From assembly GCA_036389155.1 (NCBI GenBank), contig DASVQN010000007.1, positions 1 to 64,000 on the forward strand: DNA of 64,000 nt, in the 5' to 3' direction. The notes beneath the pieces were generated by a model. It worked only from the letters and a program-made list of their open reading frames with translations. It had not been told where the DNA came from and made no database searches. Each line of letters opens with the position of its first letter. The first letter of the stretch is position 1. Positions 17,155 through 25,397 of the stretch are shown in pieces. The translations under genes and the position numbers were made by a program. Source of the stretch: CADCVT01 sp036389155. Lineage in GTDB: Bacteria; Actinomycetota; Thermoleophilia; Solirubrobacterales; Solirubrobacteraceae.

Positions 17155-18524
17155 GTCCACGAGCTTCCCGCCACCCCGCGCTCGACGAGCTTCTCGCGCA
17201 GCTCGAGCATCGCCGTGTACGTGGGGATCGCGAAGAGCCGCCCGTCGCCGCCGCCCACCGCGCTGTCCAGGGCGCGGTCCAGGTCGGGCTCGACCTGGAG
17301 GCGGTCCTCCGGCACGCCGGCGTACTTCAGGCGCAGCGCGAGCTCGGGTGCGCGAGTGCCGGCGCACACCGCCCTGCGGACGTGCGGCGCGAGCAGCTCG
17401 AAGTCCGCGTCCCACACCCAGGAGACGTCGCGGCCGTCGGCGGTCCGGTCGTTCAGGACGCCGAGCAGGTCGTGCTCGCCGGGCTCCAGCGCGAGCGTGC
17501 GCACGACCTCGTTCGCGCCCGCGGGGTTCTTGACGAGCATGATCGACAGCTCGCGCCCGCCGAGCGTGACGCTCTCGGCGCGGCCGAACGCGGGCTCGAC
17601 GGCCTCGAGCCCGGCCACGACCTCGTCGAGCGAGGCGCCGAGCCTCAGGGCGAGGCCGGCCGCGCCGAGCGCGTTGTAGACGTTGTAGAGGCCGGGGAGG
17701 GGGAGCGCGACCTGCGCGCTGCCGTGCGGCGTGCGCAGGAGGAAGCGCGCGGACCGCACGCCGACGAGCTCGATGTCGTCGGCGGCCACGTCCGGCTTCG
17801 GCCGCACGCTGTCACCCGTCGGGCAGTGGTAGTGGCCGAGGTGGCCGAGCAGCACCGCGTCGTAGACGTACGGGCGCCCGCAGCGGCGGCAGTGCTTGGC
17901 GTCCGTGGCGTGGGGGAGGCCGGGCAGCGCGACGCTCGTGTCGTCGACGCCGAAGTAGGTCACGCCGCCGCCCGCCGTCCCGAAGGGGGCGGCGCCCGCC
18001 GCGGCGCGATCCGTCCCGAGGTCCGCCACCGCCGGGTCGTCGGCGTTCAGCACCAGGGCGGTCCCCTCCATCCGCCCCACCAGCGCCGCCCAGCGGTCCG
18101 CGATGATCTCCAGCTCGCCGTAGCGGTCGAGCTGGTCGCGGAAGAGGTTCGCGAGCAGGACGGCGCGGGGGCGCAGCTGCGGGACGACACGGTCGAGCCA
18201 GAACTCGTCGACCTCGAACAGCCCCATGTCCCCGCGGGCGCCGAGCAACGCGCTCGCCACGCCGCCGGCCATGTTCGCCCCGGCGCGGTTGTGCACGAGG
18301 CTGGTCCCGCGCCGCTCCATGATCTTGGCGACCATCGCCGCGGTCGTCGTCTTGCCGTTGGTGGCCGAGATGACGCCGCTCCCCTGCGGCAGCCGCGCGG
18401 CCAGCGTCCCGATCGCCTCCGGCTCGAGGCGCAGGAGCACCTTGCCGGGCAGGCTGGTGCCGCCGCGGCCGGTGCGGCGGGAGAGCGCCCCGGCGGCGCG
18501 CGCGGCGGCGACGGCGAGCCTCAT
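17151..18524 (-). CDS. murT: lipid II isoglutaminyl synthase, Mur-ligase subunit MurT
   Basis: A 457-residue Mur-ligase family protein. The ATP-binding loop is SATNGKTTTA (about 53-62); FEVDEFWL and NLFRDQLDRYGE are typical of MurT, as is the C-terminal DUF1727-type region with LVKNPAGANEV and VLNDRTADGRDVSWVWD. With GatD it forms the complex that amidates the second stem residue of lipid II. The family zinc ribbon normally has four cysteines; here Cys212, Cys215 and Cys234 are present but the fourth position reads Gly237 (CPTG). Nearby histidines (211, 228, 231, 233) could substitute. It overlaps both neighbours by 4 bases. Confidence 0.93.
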   Translation of the reverse strand: MRLAVAAARAAGALSRRTGRGGTSLPGKVLLRLEPEAIGTLAARLPQGSGVISATNGKTTTAAMVAKIMERRGTSLVHNRAGANMAGGVASALLGARGDMGLFEVDEFWLDRVVPQLRPRAVLLANLFRDQLDRYGELEIIADRWAALVGRMEGTALVLNADDPAVADLGTDRAAAGAAPFGTAGGGVTYFGVDDTSVALPGLPHATDAKHCRRCGRPYVYDAVLLGHLGHYHCPTGDSVRPKPDVAADDIELVGVRSARFLLRTPHGSAQVALPLPGLYNVYNALGAAGLALRLGASLDEVVAGLEAVEPAFGRAESVTLGGRELSIMLVKNPAGANEVVRTLALEPGEHDLLGVLNDRTADGRDVSWVWDADFELLAPHVRRAVCAGTRAPELALRLKYAGVPEDRLQVEPDLDRALDSAVGGGDGRLFAIPTYTAMLELREKLVERGVAGSSWT

Positions 18525-19399
18525 CCGGCGGGGGCGAGCACGCGCAGCGCGCCCGGCACCGCGCGGATGGTCGCCGGCAGCGTGCCGATCGGGTCGCCGT
18601 CGGCGTAGATGCGGAACGGCCGCTCGGCGTCCACCCGCAGCTCGCGCGCGCGGAAGAGCTCGAAGCTCGGGTCCTCGAGGTGGGTGCCCTTGAAGACCTT
18701 GGGGATGCCGCGTACGTAGTTGAGCTTCGACGAGTCCAGGGTCAGCGCGACGTCGAGCAGCCCGTCCTCCATCGACGCGTCGGGCGCCAGCGCCATGCCG
18801 CCGCCGAAGACGCCGGAGTTGCACGCGGCGACGGCGTAGCCCGTGATCGTCCGCTCCTCGCCGCCGTCGGCGGAGAACGACAGCTTCGCGGGCTTCCATG
18901 CCGCGAGCGTCCGCAGCGCGGAGTACACGTAGACGAGCTGGCCCTTGACGACCGTCGTCGCGTTGGCGAGATCCTGGCAGTCCGAGTCGAAGCCGTAGCT
19001 CGCGATGCCGAGGTAGGTGCGGCCGTCGACCTCCGCGACGTCGACGGTGCGCGGGTCGGCATGCGCGAGGATCTCTGCGGCCGGCGCCGGGTCCGTCGGG
19101 ATCGCGAGCTTGCGCGCGAAGTCGTTGCCGCGCCCACCGGGCAGGACACCGAGGATGCCGTCGGTCCCGCGCAGCGCGTGGGCCACCGCGCCGGCCAGCC
19201 CGTCGCCGCCGTAGCTGACCGAGACCTCGCCGCGCTGCGTCGCCTCCTTGGCCAGCTCGATCGCGTGCTCGATCGAGCGCGTCAGCTCGACGCGGTACTC
19301 GAGCTGGTGGAGCCTCAGCGCCTGCTCGACCTCGGGGAGGGCCTTCGCGGTCCGCCCGCCGCCGGCGTTGGGGTTGACGATGAGGCAGAGCTTGCGCAC
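18521..19399 (-). CDS. diacylglycerol/lipid kinase family protein (DgkB/YegS-like)
   Basis: A 292-residue lipid kinase with the family start LCLIVNPNAGGG, the nucleotide loop SYGGDGLAG, the LGVLPGGRGNDFAR motif and a C-terminal beta-sandwich with GYAVAACNSGVFGGGM and IYADGDPIG. Such enzymes phosphorylate diacylglycerol, returning it to phospholipid synthesis, or other lipids; the substrate cannot be fixed. It overlaps murT by 4 bases, so lipid recycling and peptidoglycan amidation genes share a transcript. Cytoplasmic, membrane-associated by family. Confidence 0.88.
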   Translation of the reverse strand: MRKLCLIVNPNAGGGRTAKALPEVEQALRLHQLEYRVELTRSIEHAIELAKEATQRGEVSVSYGGDGLAGAVAHALRGTDGILGVLPGGRGNDFARKLAIPTDPAPAAEILAHADPRTVDVAEVDGRTYLGIASYGFDSDCQDLANATTVVKGQLVYVYSALRTLAAWKPAKLSFSADGGEERTITGYAVAACNSGVFGGGMALAPDASMEDGLLDVALTLDSSKLNYVRGIPKVFKGTHLEDPSFELFRARELRVDAERPFRIYADGDPIGTLPATIRAVPGALRVLAPAG

Positions 19400-19408
19400 G
19401 CGAACCGG

Positions 19409-20275
19409 TTAGGAAAGCAGGAGGGCCGCCAGCGTGGGGGCGACCGCGACGAGGCCGCCGGCGGGGCCGTCCTCGGTCGCCGGTCCCTCGGCCGCGCGGG
19501 CCCGCTGCGTCCGGGCCGCCTCGAGCGCCTCCCGCGCCTGGTCCTCGCCGGTCCCGCCCGTGAGCACGACCGCGGCGTCGAGGCCGGCGGCGGCCGCTCC
19601 CGCGACGTCCGCGTCGAGCCGGTCGCCGACCACGAGCGCGCGGGTGCCTCCGGTGCGGTCGAGCGCCGTGAGGAACAGCTGCGGCTCGGGCTTGCCGACC
19701 GTCCAGCCGCGGACGTCCGTCGCGGTCTCCACCGCCGCGAGCACGGCGCCGTGCCCGGGCCACGGGCCGTCGGGCATCGGGAACGTGCGGTCGCGCGCCG
19801 CGCCCACCAGGTCGGCGCCGCGCAGGACGGCCTGCGTCGCCACCCGCAGCTCGGCGTAGTCGAACCCGGCGTGGCCGGCCACGACCACGACCTCCGCTCG
19901 CGAGGCGAACGTCGTGCCGTTGACCACGCGCAGCCCGGCGTCCGCGACGTGGCCGACGACCGCGTCCGACCCGATGACGAACGCGGCGCGGCCGGCGTGG
20001 CGCTCGTTGAGCGCGTGCTGCAGCGCGCCGCCGACGGTCACGACCTCCTCCACCGACGCCCGGAAGCCGAGCCGCCACAGCTTGCGCACGAACTCCTCGG
20101 GCGGATGGCGCGAGTCGTTGGTGACGAAGGCGACCGAGCGACCGGCCGCGCGGACCGCGTCGATCGCCTCGACCGCGCCGGGCGTGGCGTCGTCGCCGAT
20201 CCACACCGAGCCGTCGAGGTCGAGGAGGAACGCGTCGTACTGGGAGGCGAGGGGCGTCAGCGGCACCGGCCGCAA
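19409..20275 (-). CDS. HAD-IIA (NagD-like) phosphatase
   Basis: A 288-residue haloacid dehalogenase phosphatase. Motif I is DLDGSVW (nucleophile Asp19, acid Asp21), motif II VTNDSR, motif III/IV VGKPEPQLF and VVGDRLDAD. The cap arrangement and length fit the NagD/p-nitrophenylphosphatase subclass; some relatives dephosphorylate glycerol phosphate or sugars. The TTG start is chosen because AGGGGG lies exactly 6 bases upstream; a GTG three codons in is the alternative. First gene of the envelope operon, ending 9 bases before the lipid kinase. Confidence 0.87.
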   Translation of the reverse strand: MRPVPLTPLASQYDAFLLDLDGSVWIGDDATPGAVEAIDAVRAAGRSVAFVTNDSRHPPEEFVRKLWRLGFRASVEEVVTVGGALQHALNERHAGRAAFVIGSDAVVGHVADAGLRVVNGTTFASRAEVVVVAGHAGFDYAELRVATQAVLRGADLVGAARDRTFPMPDGPWPGHGAVLAAVETATDVRGWTVGKPEPQLFLTALDRTGGTRALVVGDRLDADVAGAAAAGLDAAVVLTGGTGEDQAREALEAARTQRARAAEGPATEDGPAGGLVAVAPTLAALLLS

Positions 20276-20281
20276 CGCTAA

Positions 20282-20287
20282 CCCCCT
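20282..20287 (-). promoter_or_regulatory. Shine-Dalgarno supporting a TTG start
   Basis: AGGGGG on the minus strand, 6 bases before the TTG at 20275, decides the start of the HAD gene. Confidence 0.6.
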
Positions 20288-20301
20288 AAGCTGCCGCGCC
20301 G

Positions 20302-21012
20302 ATGCTCGCCCGACTCCTGCTCCCGCTCTGCGCGTGCCTCGCGCTCGCCTTCGCCGCCTGCGGCGACAACGAGGACAACGTCTCCGACGGCTCCTCGGCC
20401 GACACCGCCACCACCGCGACCACGGCGACCGAGACCAGCGCGGCCGAGCCGGCCTCGGGCTGCCGCAAGGTCTCCGAGCCGAAGGCCAGGAAGGTCAAGG
20501 TGGCCAAGCCCAAGGACCGCCTCGACCCGAAGAAGACGTGGACGGCGGTCGTCAAGACCAGCTGCGGGACGATCGAGATCACGCTCGACGTCAAGCGCAA
20601 CCCGAAGACCGCCGCGTCGTTCGCGCACCTCGCGCAGGAGGGCTTCTACGACGGCCTCGCGTTCCACCGGATCGTCCCGGGCTTCGTCGTGCAGGGCGGC
20701 GACCCGGAGAACTCCGGCCAGGGCGGACCGGGCTACAGCGTCACCGAGGCGCCGCCCAAGGGCACGAGGTACACAGAGGGCGTCGTCGCGATGGCCAAGA
20801 CCGAGCTCGAGGAGCCGGGCACGTCGGGCAGCCAGTTCTTCATCGTCACGGGGCCGCAGGCGCGAGACCTGCCGGCCGACTACGCGGTGGCGGGCAAGGT
20901 GACGAAGGGCGACGACGTCGTGAAGCTGCTCGACGAGGTCCCGATCAACCCCGCCGACAACCGCCCGACCGAGCCGGTGATCATGGAGAAGGTCACCGTC
21001 AAGAGCAGCTAG
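20302..21012 (+). CDS. cyclophilin-type peptidyl-prolyl isomerase lipoprotein
   Basis: A 236-residue exported lipoprotein (lipobox FAAC, Cys20) with a Thr/Ala/Ser-rich linker (about 30-55). The catalytic domain follows: FYDGLAFHRIVPGFVVQGGD, then GTSGSQFFIVTG, which carry the conserved Arg, Phe and Gln of the cyclophilin active site, and YAVAGKVTKGDDVV. It would isomerise prolyl bonds of exported proteins at the outer face of the membrane. Divergent from the HAD gene by 26 bases. Its TAG stop shares the tetranucleotide CTAG with the stop of the convergent patatin gene. Confidence 0.92.
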   Translation: MLARLLLPLCACLALAFAACGDNEDNVSDGSSADTATTATTATETSAAEPASGCRKVSEPKARKVKVAKPKDRLDPKKTWTAVVKTSCGTIEITLDVKRNPKTAASFAHLAQEGFYDGLAFHRIVPGFVVQGGDPENSGQGGPGYSVTEAPPKGTRYTEGVVAMAKTELEEPGTSGSQFFIVTGPQARDLPADYAVAGKVTKGDDVVKLLDEVPINPADNRPTEPVIMEKVTVKSS

Positions 21013-22877
21013 ACCGGGGGGACGGCGCGGAACGCCCACGGCGGCCGCGGGACGCCCTCGTCGAGCGAGACGCGCTCCGGATCGCCGAGGTCCGCGTACG
21101 CGCCCGTCATCGCCTCGGCCGCCTCGCGGACCGCCGCGGTCCGCAGCTGGTAGGGCGGCCGCGTGCCGCCCTCCGCGATGCGCTCGGGATAGGGCGTCGT
21201 GCCGGGCTCCGGCGGCTGCTCGTACCCGCGGCGGAAGCTGCGCAGCAACCGCTCCAGCGCGCCCATCGTCGAGCGCCACCGCACGTAGCGGTGGTCGTTC
21301 CAGAGGTCCTCGTCGCCGGTCGCGGACCCGGCGAAGAGGTCGGCCAGACAGCGGCCGGCGGCCGCGCCGCGCTCGTCGAGCTCGCGGACCTTTCCCGCCG
21401 TCATCGTCAGGTTCTTGCCGCCCTCGCCCTTGGCCATCTTGACGTGGACGATGCGCTCGCGGAAGCCCGGGAGGCGCGCCTGCGCGTTGTCGCGCCAGTT
21501 CTGCAGCGAGTTCAGGATCGCGCCGGCGAACGCGGGCAGCCCGTCGATGTCCGCGGCGATCTCGTAGGCCGTCCCGTTGACCTCGTCGGGCCGGCGGATC
21601 GCCGCCGACGGGTTCCTCGGGTCCGGCGCCTCGCCGGCCTCGAACACGGTGAGGTCGAGGCCGAACGTCGGGCGGCGCGGCAACGGCGCGTCGAAGAAGT
21701 GCACCGGGAAGTTCGACGTGATCCCGCCGTCGGAGAACACGACGCGCCGCAGCGGCGGCGTGTCGTGGTCGTGCTGGAAGTCGAGCTGCCACAGCGGGAC
21801 CGCCGAGATGAGGACCGGATAGCTCAGCGTCATCCGCGTCGCGACCAGGACGGGGAGGTCGGGGCCGACGGGGAAGTGGCGGAAGCGCCGGCCGGGCGCC
21901 TCGCGCTCGAGGTGCTGCGCCGTCGCGGCGGACACCTCCGCGCCGAACCGCTCCAGGTGCGCGACGACGTCCGGCGGGAAGAAGCGGGCGAGCTCGCTCG
22001 GCTCGAAGAGCAGCTCGCCGCCCTCCTCGGGGATCTCCTCGTGCTGCTGGAACGGCACGGGCAGCCGCATCGGCCGCGCGTAGGTCAGGTTCGTGGTCAT
22101 CATCTGCAGGTCCACGCGGCGCTTCTCGGGGCTGCGGCTGAGGTCGAGGAGCGTCTCGAAGCGCTCGCGCTCCTGCTCCGGCGTCGCGCCGGCCTGCGGC
22201 GCGGGCGCGCCCCACAGGTCGCCGAACGTCAGCGGCGCGCCGCCCGTGCGGCCCGCCGCGGCCTGGACGCGGTCGTGCAGCCACGCGGTCAGCGCCGGGC
22301 CGTCCTCGCTTCCGACCGCCTGCGGCCCGAGGCGGGCGAGGCCGAAGTCGTTCGCGGGGAGCGCGAGGACGGCTCTCAGGAGCGACGCCGCCCAGCCCAC
22401 CAGCAGGATCAGCACCGCCGCGAGGAGGCCCGCGACGGCCCATCCGACGCCGCCGCCGGCGACCGCGGCGGCCACGCCAGCGACGAGGACGATCGCGGCG
22501 ATCAGCGGGAACAGCCAGAACGCCCGGACCGCCGCGCGGAGCGCGCCCTTCAGCCCACGCGTCTGCCCGCCGACCAGGACGGCGAGGAGCCGGCGCGTCG
22601 GCGGGTCGGGCTTGAAGAGGTCGAGCAGGTAGTCGTCCTTGGACTGCAGGAGGTCGCGGACGTGCTCGAGCTCGCGGAAGCCGCCGCCCTCGCGGTTGTG
22701 CTCGGCGGCCGCGACGACCGCCGCGGCGATCCCTCCCGCGGACGTGCCGCCGATGCTCTTGAACCGGTACTGGTCCTTGAGCGCGAGGACCGCGCCGGGG
22801 TAGACGACCCCGCTCGTGATGCCGCCCTTCATGACGATGTCGCAGAGCTGGTGCGGGGGCGGCGCGGCGGCGGACAT
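21009..22877 (-). CDS. patatin-like phospholipase with an inserted membrane hairpin
   Basis: A 622-residue patatin-family lipase. The oxyanion stretch VMKGGITSGVVYPGA is followed by the nucleophile elbow GGTSAGG (Ser46), and the dyad aspartate is Asp383 in SDGGITSNFP. Two long hydrophobic segments (about residues 120-170, WLFPLIAAIVLVAGVAAAV and AGLLAAVLILLVGWAASLL) are inserted between the catalytic residues and should anchor it in the membrane. Patatins hydrolyse acyl esters of phospholipids. The internal ATG (MSAAAPPPH) is preferred to one 33 codons upstream, which overlaps the divergent gene. Confidence 0.87.
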   Translation of the reverse strand: MSAAAPPPHQLCDIVMKGGITSGVVYPGAVLALKDQYRFKSIGGTSAGGIAAAVVAAAEHNREGGGFRELEHVRDLLQSKDDYLLDLFKPDPPTRRLLAVLVGGQTRGLKGALRAAVRAFWLFPLIAAIVLVAGVAAAVAGGGVGWAVAGLLAAVLILLVGWAASLLRAVLALPANDFGLARLGPQAVGSEDGPALTAWLHDRVQAAAGRTGGAPLTFGDLWGAPAPQAGATPEQERERFETLLDLSRSPEKRRVDLQMMTTNLTYARPMRLPVPFQQHEEIPEEGGELLFEPSELARFFPPDVVAHLERFGAEVSAATAQHLEREAPGRRFRHFPVGPDLPVLVATRMTLSYPVLISAVPLWQLDFQHDHDTPPLRRVVFSDGGITSNFPVHFFDAPLPRRPTFGLDLTVFEAGEAPDPRNPSAAIRRPDEVNGTAYEIAADIDGLPAFAGAILNSLQNWRDNAQARLPGFRERIVHVKMAKGEGGKNLTMTAGKVRELDERGAAAGRCLADLFAGSATGDEDLWNDHRYVRWRSTMGALERLLRSFRRGYEQPPEPGTTPYPERIAEGGTRPPYQLRTAAVREAAEAMTGAYADLGDPERVSLDEGVPRPPWAFRAVPPV

Positions 22878-22925
22878 TCCGGGGACCGTAGGCCACGGAC
22901 CGGCGGCGCCGTGACCGCGCTCACA

Positions 22926-22947
22926 TACCCGCGGTACGTAACGGGTA
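22926..22947. promoter_or_regulatory. inverted repeat upstream of the GST-like gene
   Basis: Arms TACCCG and CGGGTA separated by 10 bases, 10 bases before the ATG of the GST-like gene and 49 bases from the divergent patatin start. The same TACCC...GGGTA core recurs at 26528-26542. A candidate operator. Confidence 0.35.
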
Positions 22948-22957
22948 CCGTCGCCGC

Positions 22958-23755
22958 ATGGCGCACCGACACGCACGGCTCTGGCACCTCCCGACGTCGC
23001 ACTTCAGCGAGAAGGTGCGGTGGGCGCTCGACTTCAAGCGCGTCCCGCACACGCGGCGCACGCCGTTCGCCGTCCCGCACTTCGTGGTGGCGCGCGCGCT
23101 GACGCGCGGCACGACGACGACGTTCCCGGTCATGCAGCTGCCGGGCGGCGCGGTCGGCGACTCGACGGCGATCATCGCGGAGCTGGAGCGGCGGCACCCC
23201 GCGCCGCCGCTCTATCCGGCGGATGCCGCCGAGCGGGCGCGGGCGCTGGAGATCGAGGACTGGTTCGACGAGAACCTCGGCCGCGACATCCGCGTCATCG
23301 CGCTGCAGGCGGTCGCGCACGACCCGGTGCGGCTCGAGCAGCTCGCCGCGCGCCACCGGCCCGCGGGCTGGGGCCGCTTCCCGCACGCGTGGGCGCGGGT
23401 GTTCGGGGCGAGCATCCGGCAGCGCTACGGGCTCGACCGGCCCGGCGCAGTGGAGCGGGCGCGCGAGGGCGTCCACCTCGCGTTCGAGCGGCTCGAGCGC
23501 GAGCTCGGCGGCGGCCCGTACCTCGTCGGCGACACGTTCACGGTCGCCGACCTGACCGCGGCGTCGCACCTCTACTGGCTCGTCCAGCCGCCGGAGGGCC
23601 CGCGGATGGTCGACCGGCTCCCGGAGCCGCTGGCGCAGTTCATGGCGCCGCTGCGCGAGCGCGAGGGCTACCGATGGGTCCTCGAGACGTACCGTCGCCA
23701 CCGGCGGGCGGGCAGCGTGCGGGCGGAGGAGGTCGGCGCGGCGGCGGCGGCCTAG
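22958..23755 (+). CDS. glutathione S-transferase-fold protein
   Basis: A 265-residue protein with a thioredoxin-like N-terminal domain (LWHLPTSHFSEKVRWALDFK, then FPVMQLPGGAVGDSTAIIAELE) and an alpha-helical C-terminal domain ending in YLVGDTFTVADLTAASHL, the GST N-capping motif. Actinobacteria generally lack glutathione, so the thiol partner (mycothiol or other) is unknown and activity is not assured. Its stop shares CTAG with the convergent gene. An inverted repeat lies just upstream. Confidence 0.82.
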   Translation: MAHRHARLWHLPTSHFSEKVRWALDFKRVPHTRRTPFAVPHFVVARALTRGTTTTFPVMQLPGGAVGDSTAIIAELERRHPAPPLYPADAAERARALEIEDWFDENLGRDIRVIALQAVAHDPVRLEQLAARHRPAGWGRFPHAWARVFGASIRQRYGLDRPGAVERAREGVHLAFERLERELGGGPYLVGDTFTVADLTAASHLYWLVQPPEGPRMVDRLPEPLAQFMAPLREREGYRWVLETYRRHRRAGSVRAEEVGAAAAA

Positions 23756-24366
23756 CCGCCGCGGGCGGCTCTGGCCTTCTCCTGCGCCTTCGCCTGCCGG
23801 CGCCGTCCCACGAGGGCGAGCACGCCGAGGATCGCGATCACGATCACGAAGCCGAGCAGGATCCCGCCGATCGTCCCGACGCCGCCGAACGGCAGCGCGA
23901 CGAGCTTGGCGAGCCCGAACCCGATCGCGATCAGCGCCACGATCAGCGCGATGACGAGCAGGAAGCCGCGGATCTTGGTCGAGCGCGGCGCGCCCTGCGG
24001 CGGGGCGAGCAGGCCCATGACGCGCAGGAGGAAGAGCTGGCGGTTGGACGGCGGCGTCTGGCCGAGGCGCTCGACGGCCTGCTTGAGGTCGTCCGGCCGG
24101 CGCTCGGCGAGCGCGAGCGAGGCGTCGGCCATCCGGCGCAGCGCCATGCGCTCCTGCGGGCGCGCGGCCGCGATCGCGCGCTGGAAGTGCTTGCGTGCCG
24201 TGGCGGCGTCGTAGCGCTCGGCCGCGCGGGCGCCGAGGATCGCGGAGGCCGCCGCCTTGTGCTTCTGCTCGTTCTGCAGCTCCTCGTCGGAGCGCTGCTC
24301 GAGCTGCTGCATCGCCGCGAGCGCGCTGCGCTGCTCGACCTTGATCTGTCGCTGCTTCGGAGGCAC
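23752..24366 (-). CDS. membrane protein with an N-terminal helical (TPR-like) region
   Basis: A 204-residue protein with no named family. The first 120 residues are charged and helical (EQRSDEELQNEQKHKAAASAIL; RYDAATARKHFQRAIAAA, resembling one TPR unit). Two adjacent membrane segments follow (FLLVIALIVALIAIGFGL and GILLGFVIVIAILGVLALV) and a basic tail. The GTG at 24366 is preferred; an ATG nine codons upstream would overlap the start codon of the divergent gene. It ends in the shared CTAG. Confidence 0.6.
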   Translation of the reverse strand: MPPKQRQIKVEQRSALAAMQQLEQRSDEELQNEQKHKAAASAILGARAAERYDAATARKHFQRAIAAARPQERMALRRMADASLALAERRPDDLKQAVERLGQTPPSNRQLFLLRVMGLLAPPQGAPRSTKIRGFLLVIALIVALIAIGFGLAKLVALPFGGVGTIGGILLGFVIVIAILGVLALVGRRRQAKAQEKARAARGG

Positions 24367-24391
24367 GGCCGCCAGTGTACGCTCGCCGCCC

Positions 24392-24790
24392 ATGATCGCC
24401 CGACTTGCCGCGTCGCTCTGTCTTCTGGCGCTCGCCGCGCCGGGCGCCGCCCTCGCCCAGGGCGGCGGCGCCTTCCAGCCGCTCCCGCCCGCACCCCCCG
24501 AGCAGCCGACCACGCAGGCACCGACGTCGTCGGCCGACACGGACGAGGGGCTCTCGGACACCCAGCAGCTCCTCATCGCGATCTCCGGGCTCGTCCTGCT
24601 GTTCGGGATCGGCTGGGCCATCGTCCGCGACGCCCGTAGCGCGGCGCCGGTGCTCGCGCGCGGCCGGGCGGGCGAGGAGGAGCGCAACCGGCCGAAGGGC
24701 AGCCAGAAGCCCGCCCGCGTGCGCCACCAGCAGAGCCGCTCGAAGGCGAAGGCCGCGCGCCAGGCGCGCAAGAAGGCACGCAAGCGCTGA
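24392..24790 (+). CDS. small secreted or membrane-anchored protein
   Basis: A 132-residue protein with a signal peptide (LAASLCLLALAAPGAALA), a short Pro/Gln/Thr-rich extracellular part, one membrane helix (LLIAISGLVLLFGIGWAIV) and a highly basic cytoplasmic tail (Lys/Arg/Gln-rich, ending KKARKR). No family recognised. Its TGA overlaps the apparent CTG start of the tag gene, so the two are probably co-translated. Confidence 0.6.
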   Translation: MIARLAASLCLLALAAPGAALAQGGGAFQPLPPAPPEQPTTQAPTSSADTDEGLSDTQQLLIAISGLVLLFGIGWAIVRDARSAAPVLARGRAGEEERNRPKGSQKPARVRHQQSRSKAKAARQARKKARKR

Positions 24791-25362
24791 GCAGCACGCC
24801 CTCGCCCGACCTGGTCGACGGCCGCTGCCCGTGGGCGACGAGCGCGCCGGAGTACGTCGCCTACCACGACGACGAGTGGGGCAGGCCCGTCCGCGGCGAC
24901 GACGCCCTCTACGAGCGCATCACGCTCGAGGCCTTCCAGTCGGGCCTGTCGTGGATCACGATCCTGCGCAAGCGCGAGGCGTTCCGCGCGGCGTTCGACG
25001 GGTTCGCGATCGAGCGGGTCGCGCGGTACGGCACCGGCGACGTGGCGCGCCTGATGGCCGACGCCGGCATCGTCCGCAACCGCGCGAAGATCGAGGCGGC
25101 GATCGCGAACGCGCGGGCCGCGCTCGACCTGCAGGCCCGCGGCGACGCGCTGACCGACCTCGTCTGGTCGTTCGCGCCGACGCCGCGCGATCCGCCGCGC
25201 GCGCTCGCCGAGGTCCCCGCGACGACACCCGAGTCGGTGGCGATGGCCAAGGAGCTCAAGCGGCGCGGGTTCCGCTTCGTCGGCCCCACGACCGCGTACG
25301 CGGCGATGCAGGCGTGCGGGCTCGTGAACGACCACCTCGCGGGGTGCGTGGCGCGCTCGTGA
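24787..25362 (+). CDS. tag: DNA-3-methyladenine glycosylase I
   Basis: A 191-residue Tag-family base-excision repair enzyme, removing 3-methyladenine from alkylated DNA. Visible are the N-terminal zinc cysteine region DGRCPWA, the YHDDEWGRP motif with its catalytic-pocket Glu/Trp, FQSGLSWITILRKRE, IVRNRAKIEA and the C-terminal zinc part VNDHLAGC. No ATG, GTG or TTG exists in frame upstream before homology; the CTG at 24787 overlaps the previous stop (CTGA) with AGAAGG ten bases upstream, and is taken as the start. The first canonical codon (GTG at 25042) would delete the first 85 residues, including the catalytic N-terminus. Confidence 0.9.
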   Translation: MSSTPSPDLVDGRCPWATSAPEYVAYHDDEWGRPVRGDDALYERITLEAFQSGLSWITILRKREAFRAAFDGFAIERVARYGTGDVARLMADAGIVRNRAKIEAAIANARAALDLQARGDALTDLVWSFAPTPRDPPRALAEVPATTPESVAMAKELKRRGFRFVGPTTAYAAMQACGLVNDHLAGCVARS

Positions 25363-25397
25363 CGCATGCCACCCGGTCGGCCTGCAAACCTTTGCGC

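Noticed and set aside
24384..24400. Overlapping divergent ATGs at 24391-24394
   Set aside because: A GTG at 24366 gives the minus gene a more sensible start, so the two start codons need not overlap.
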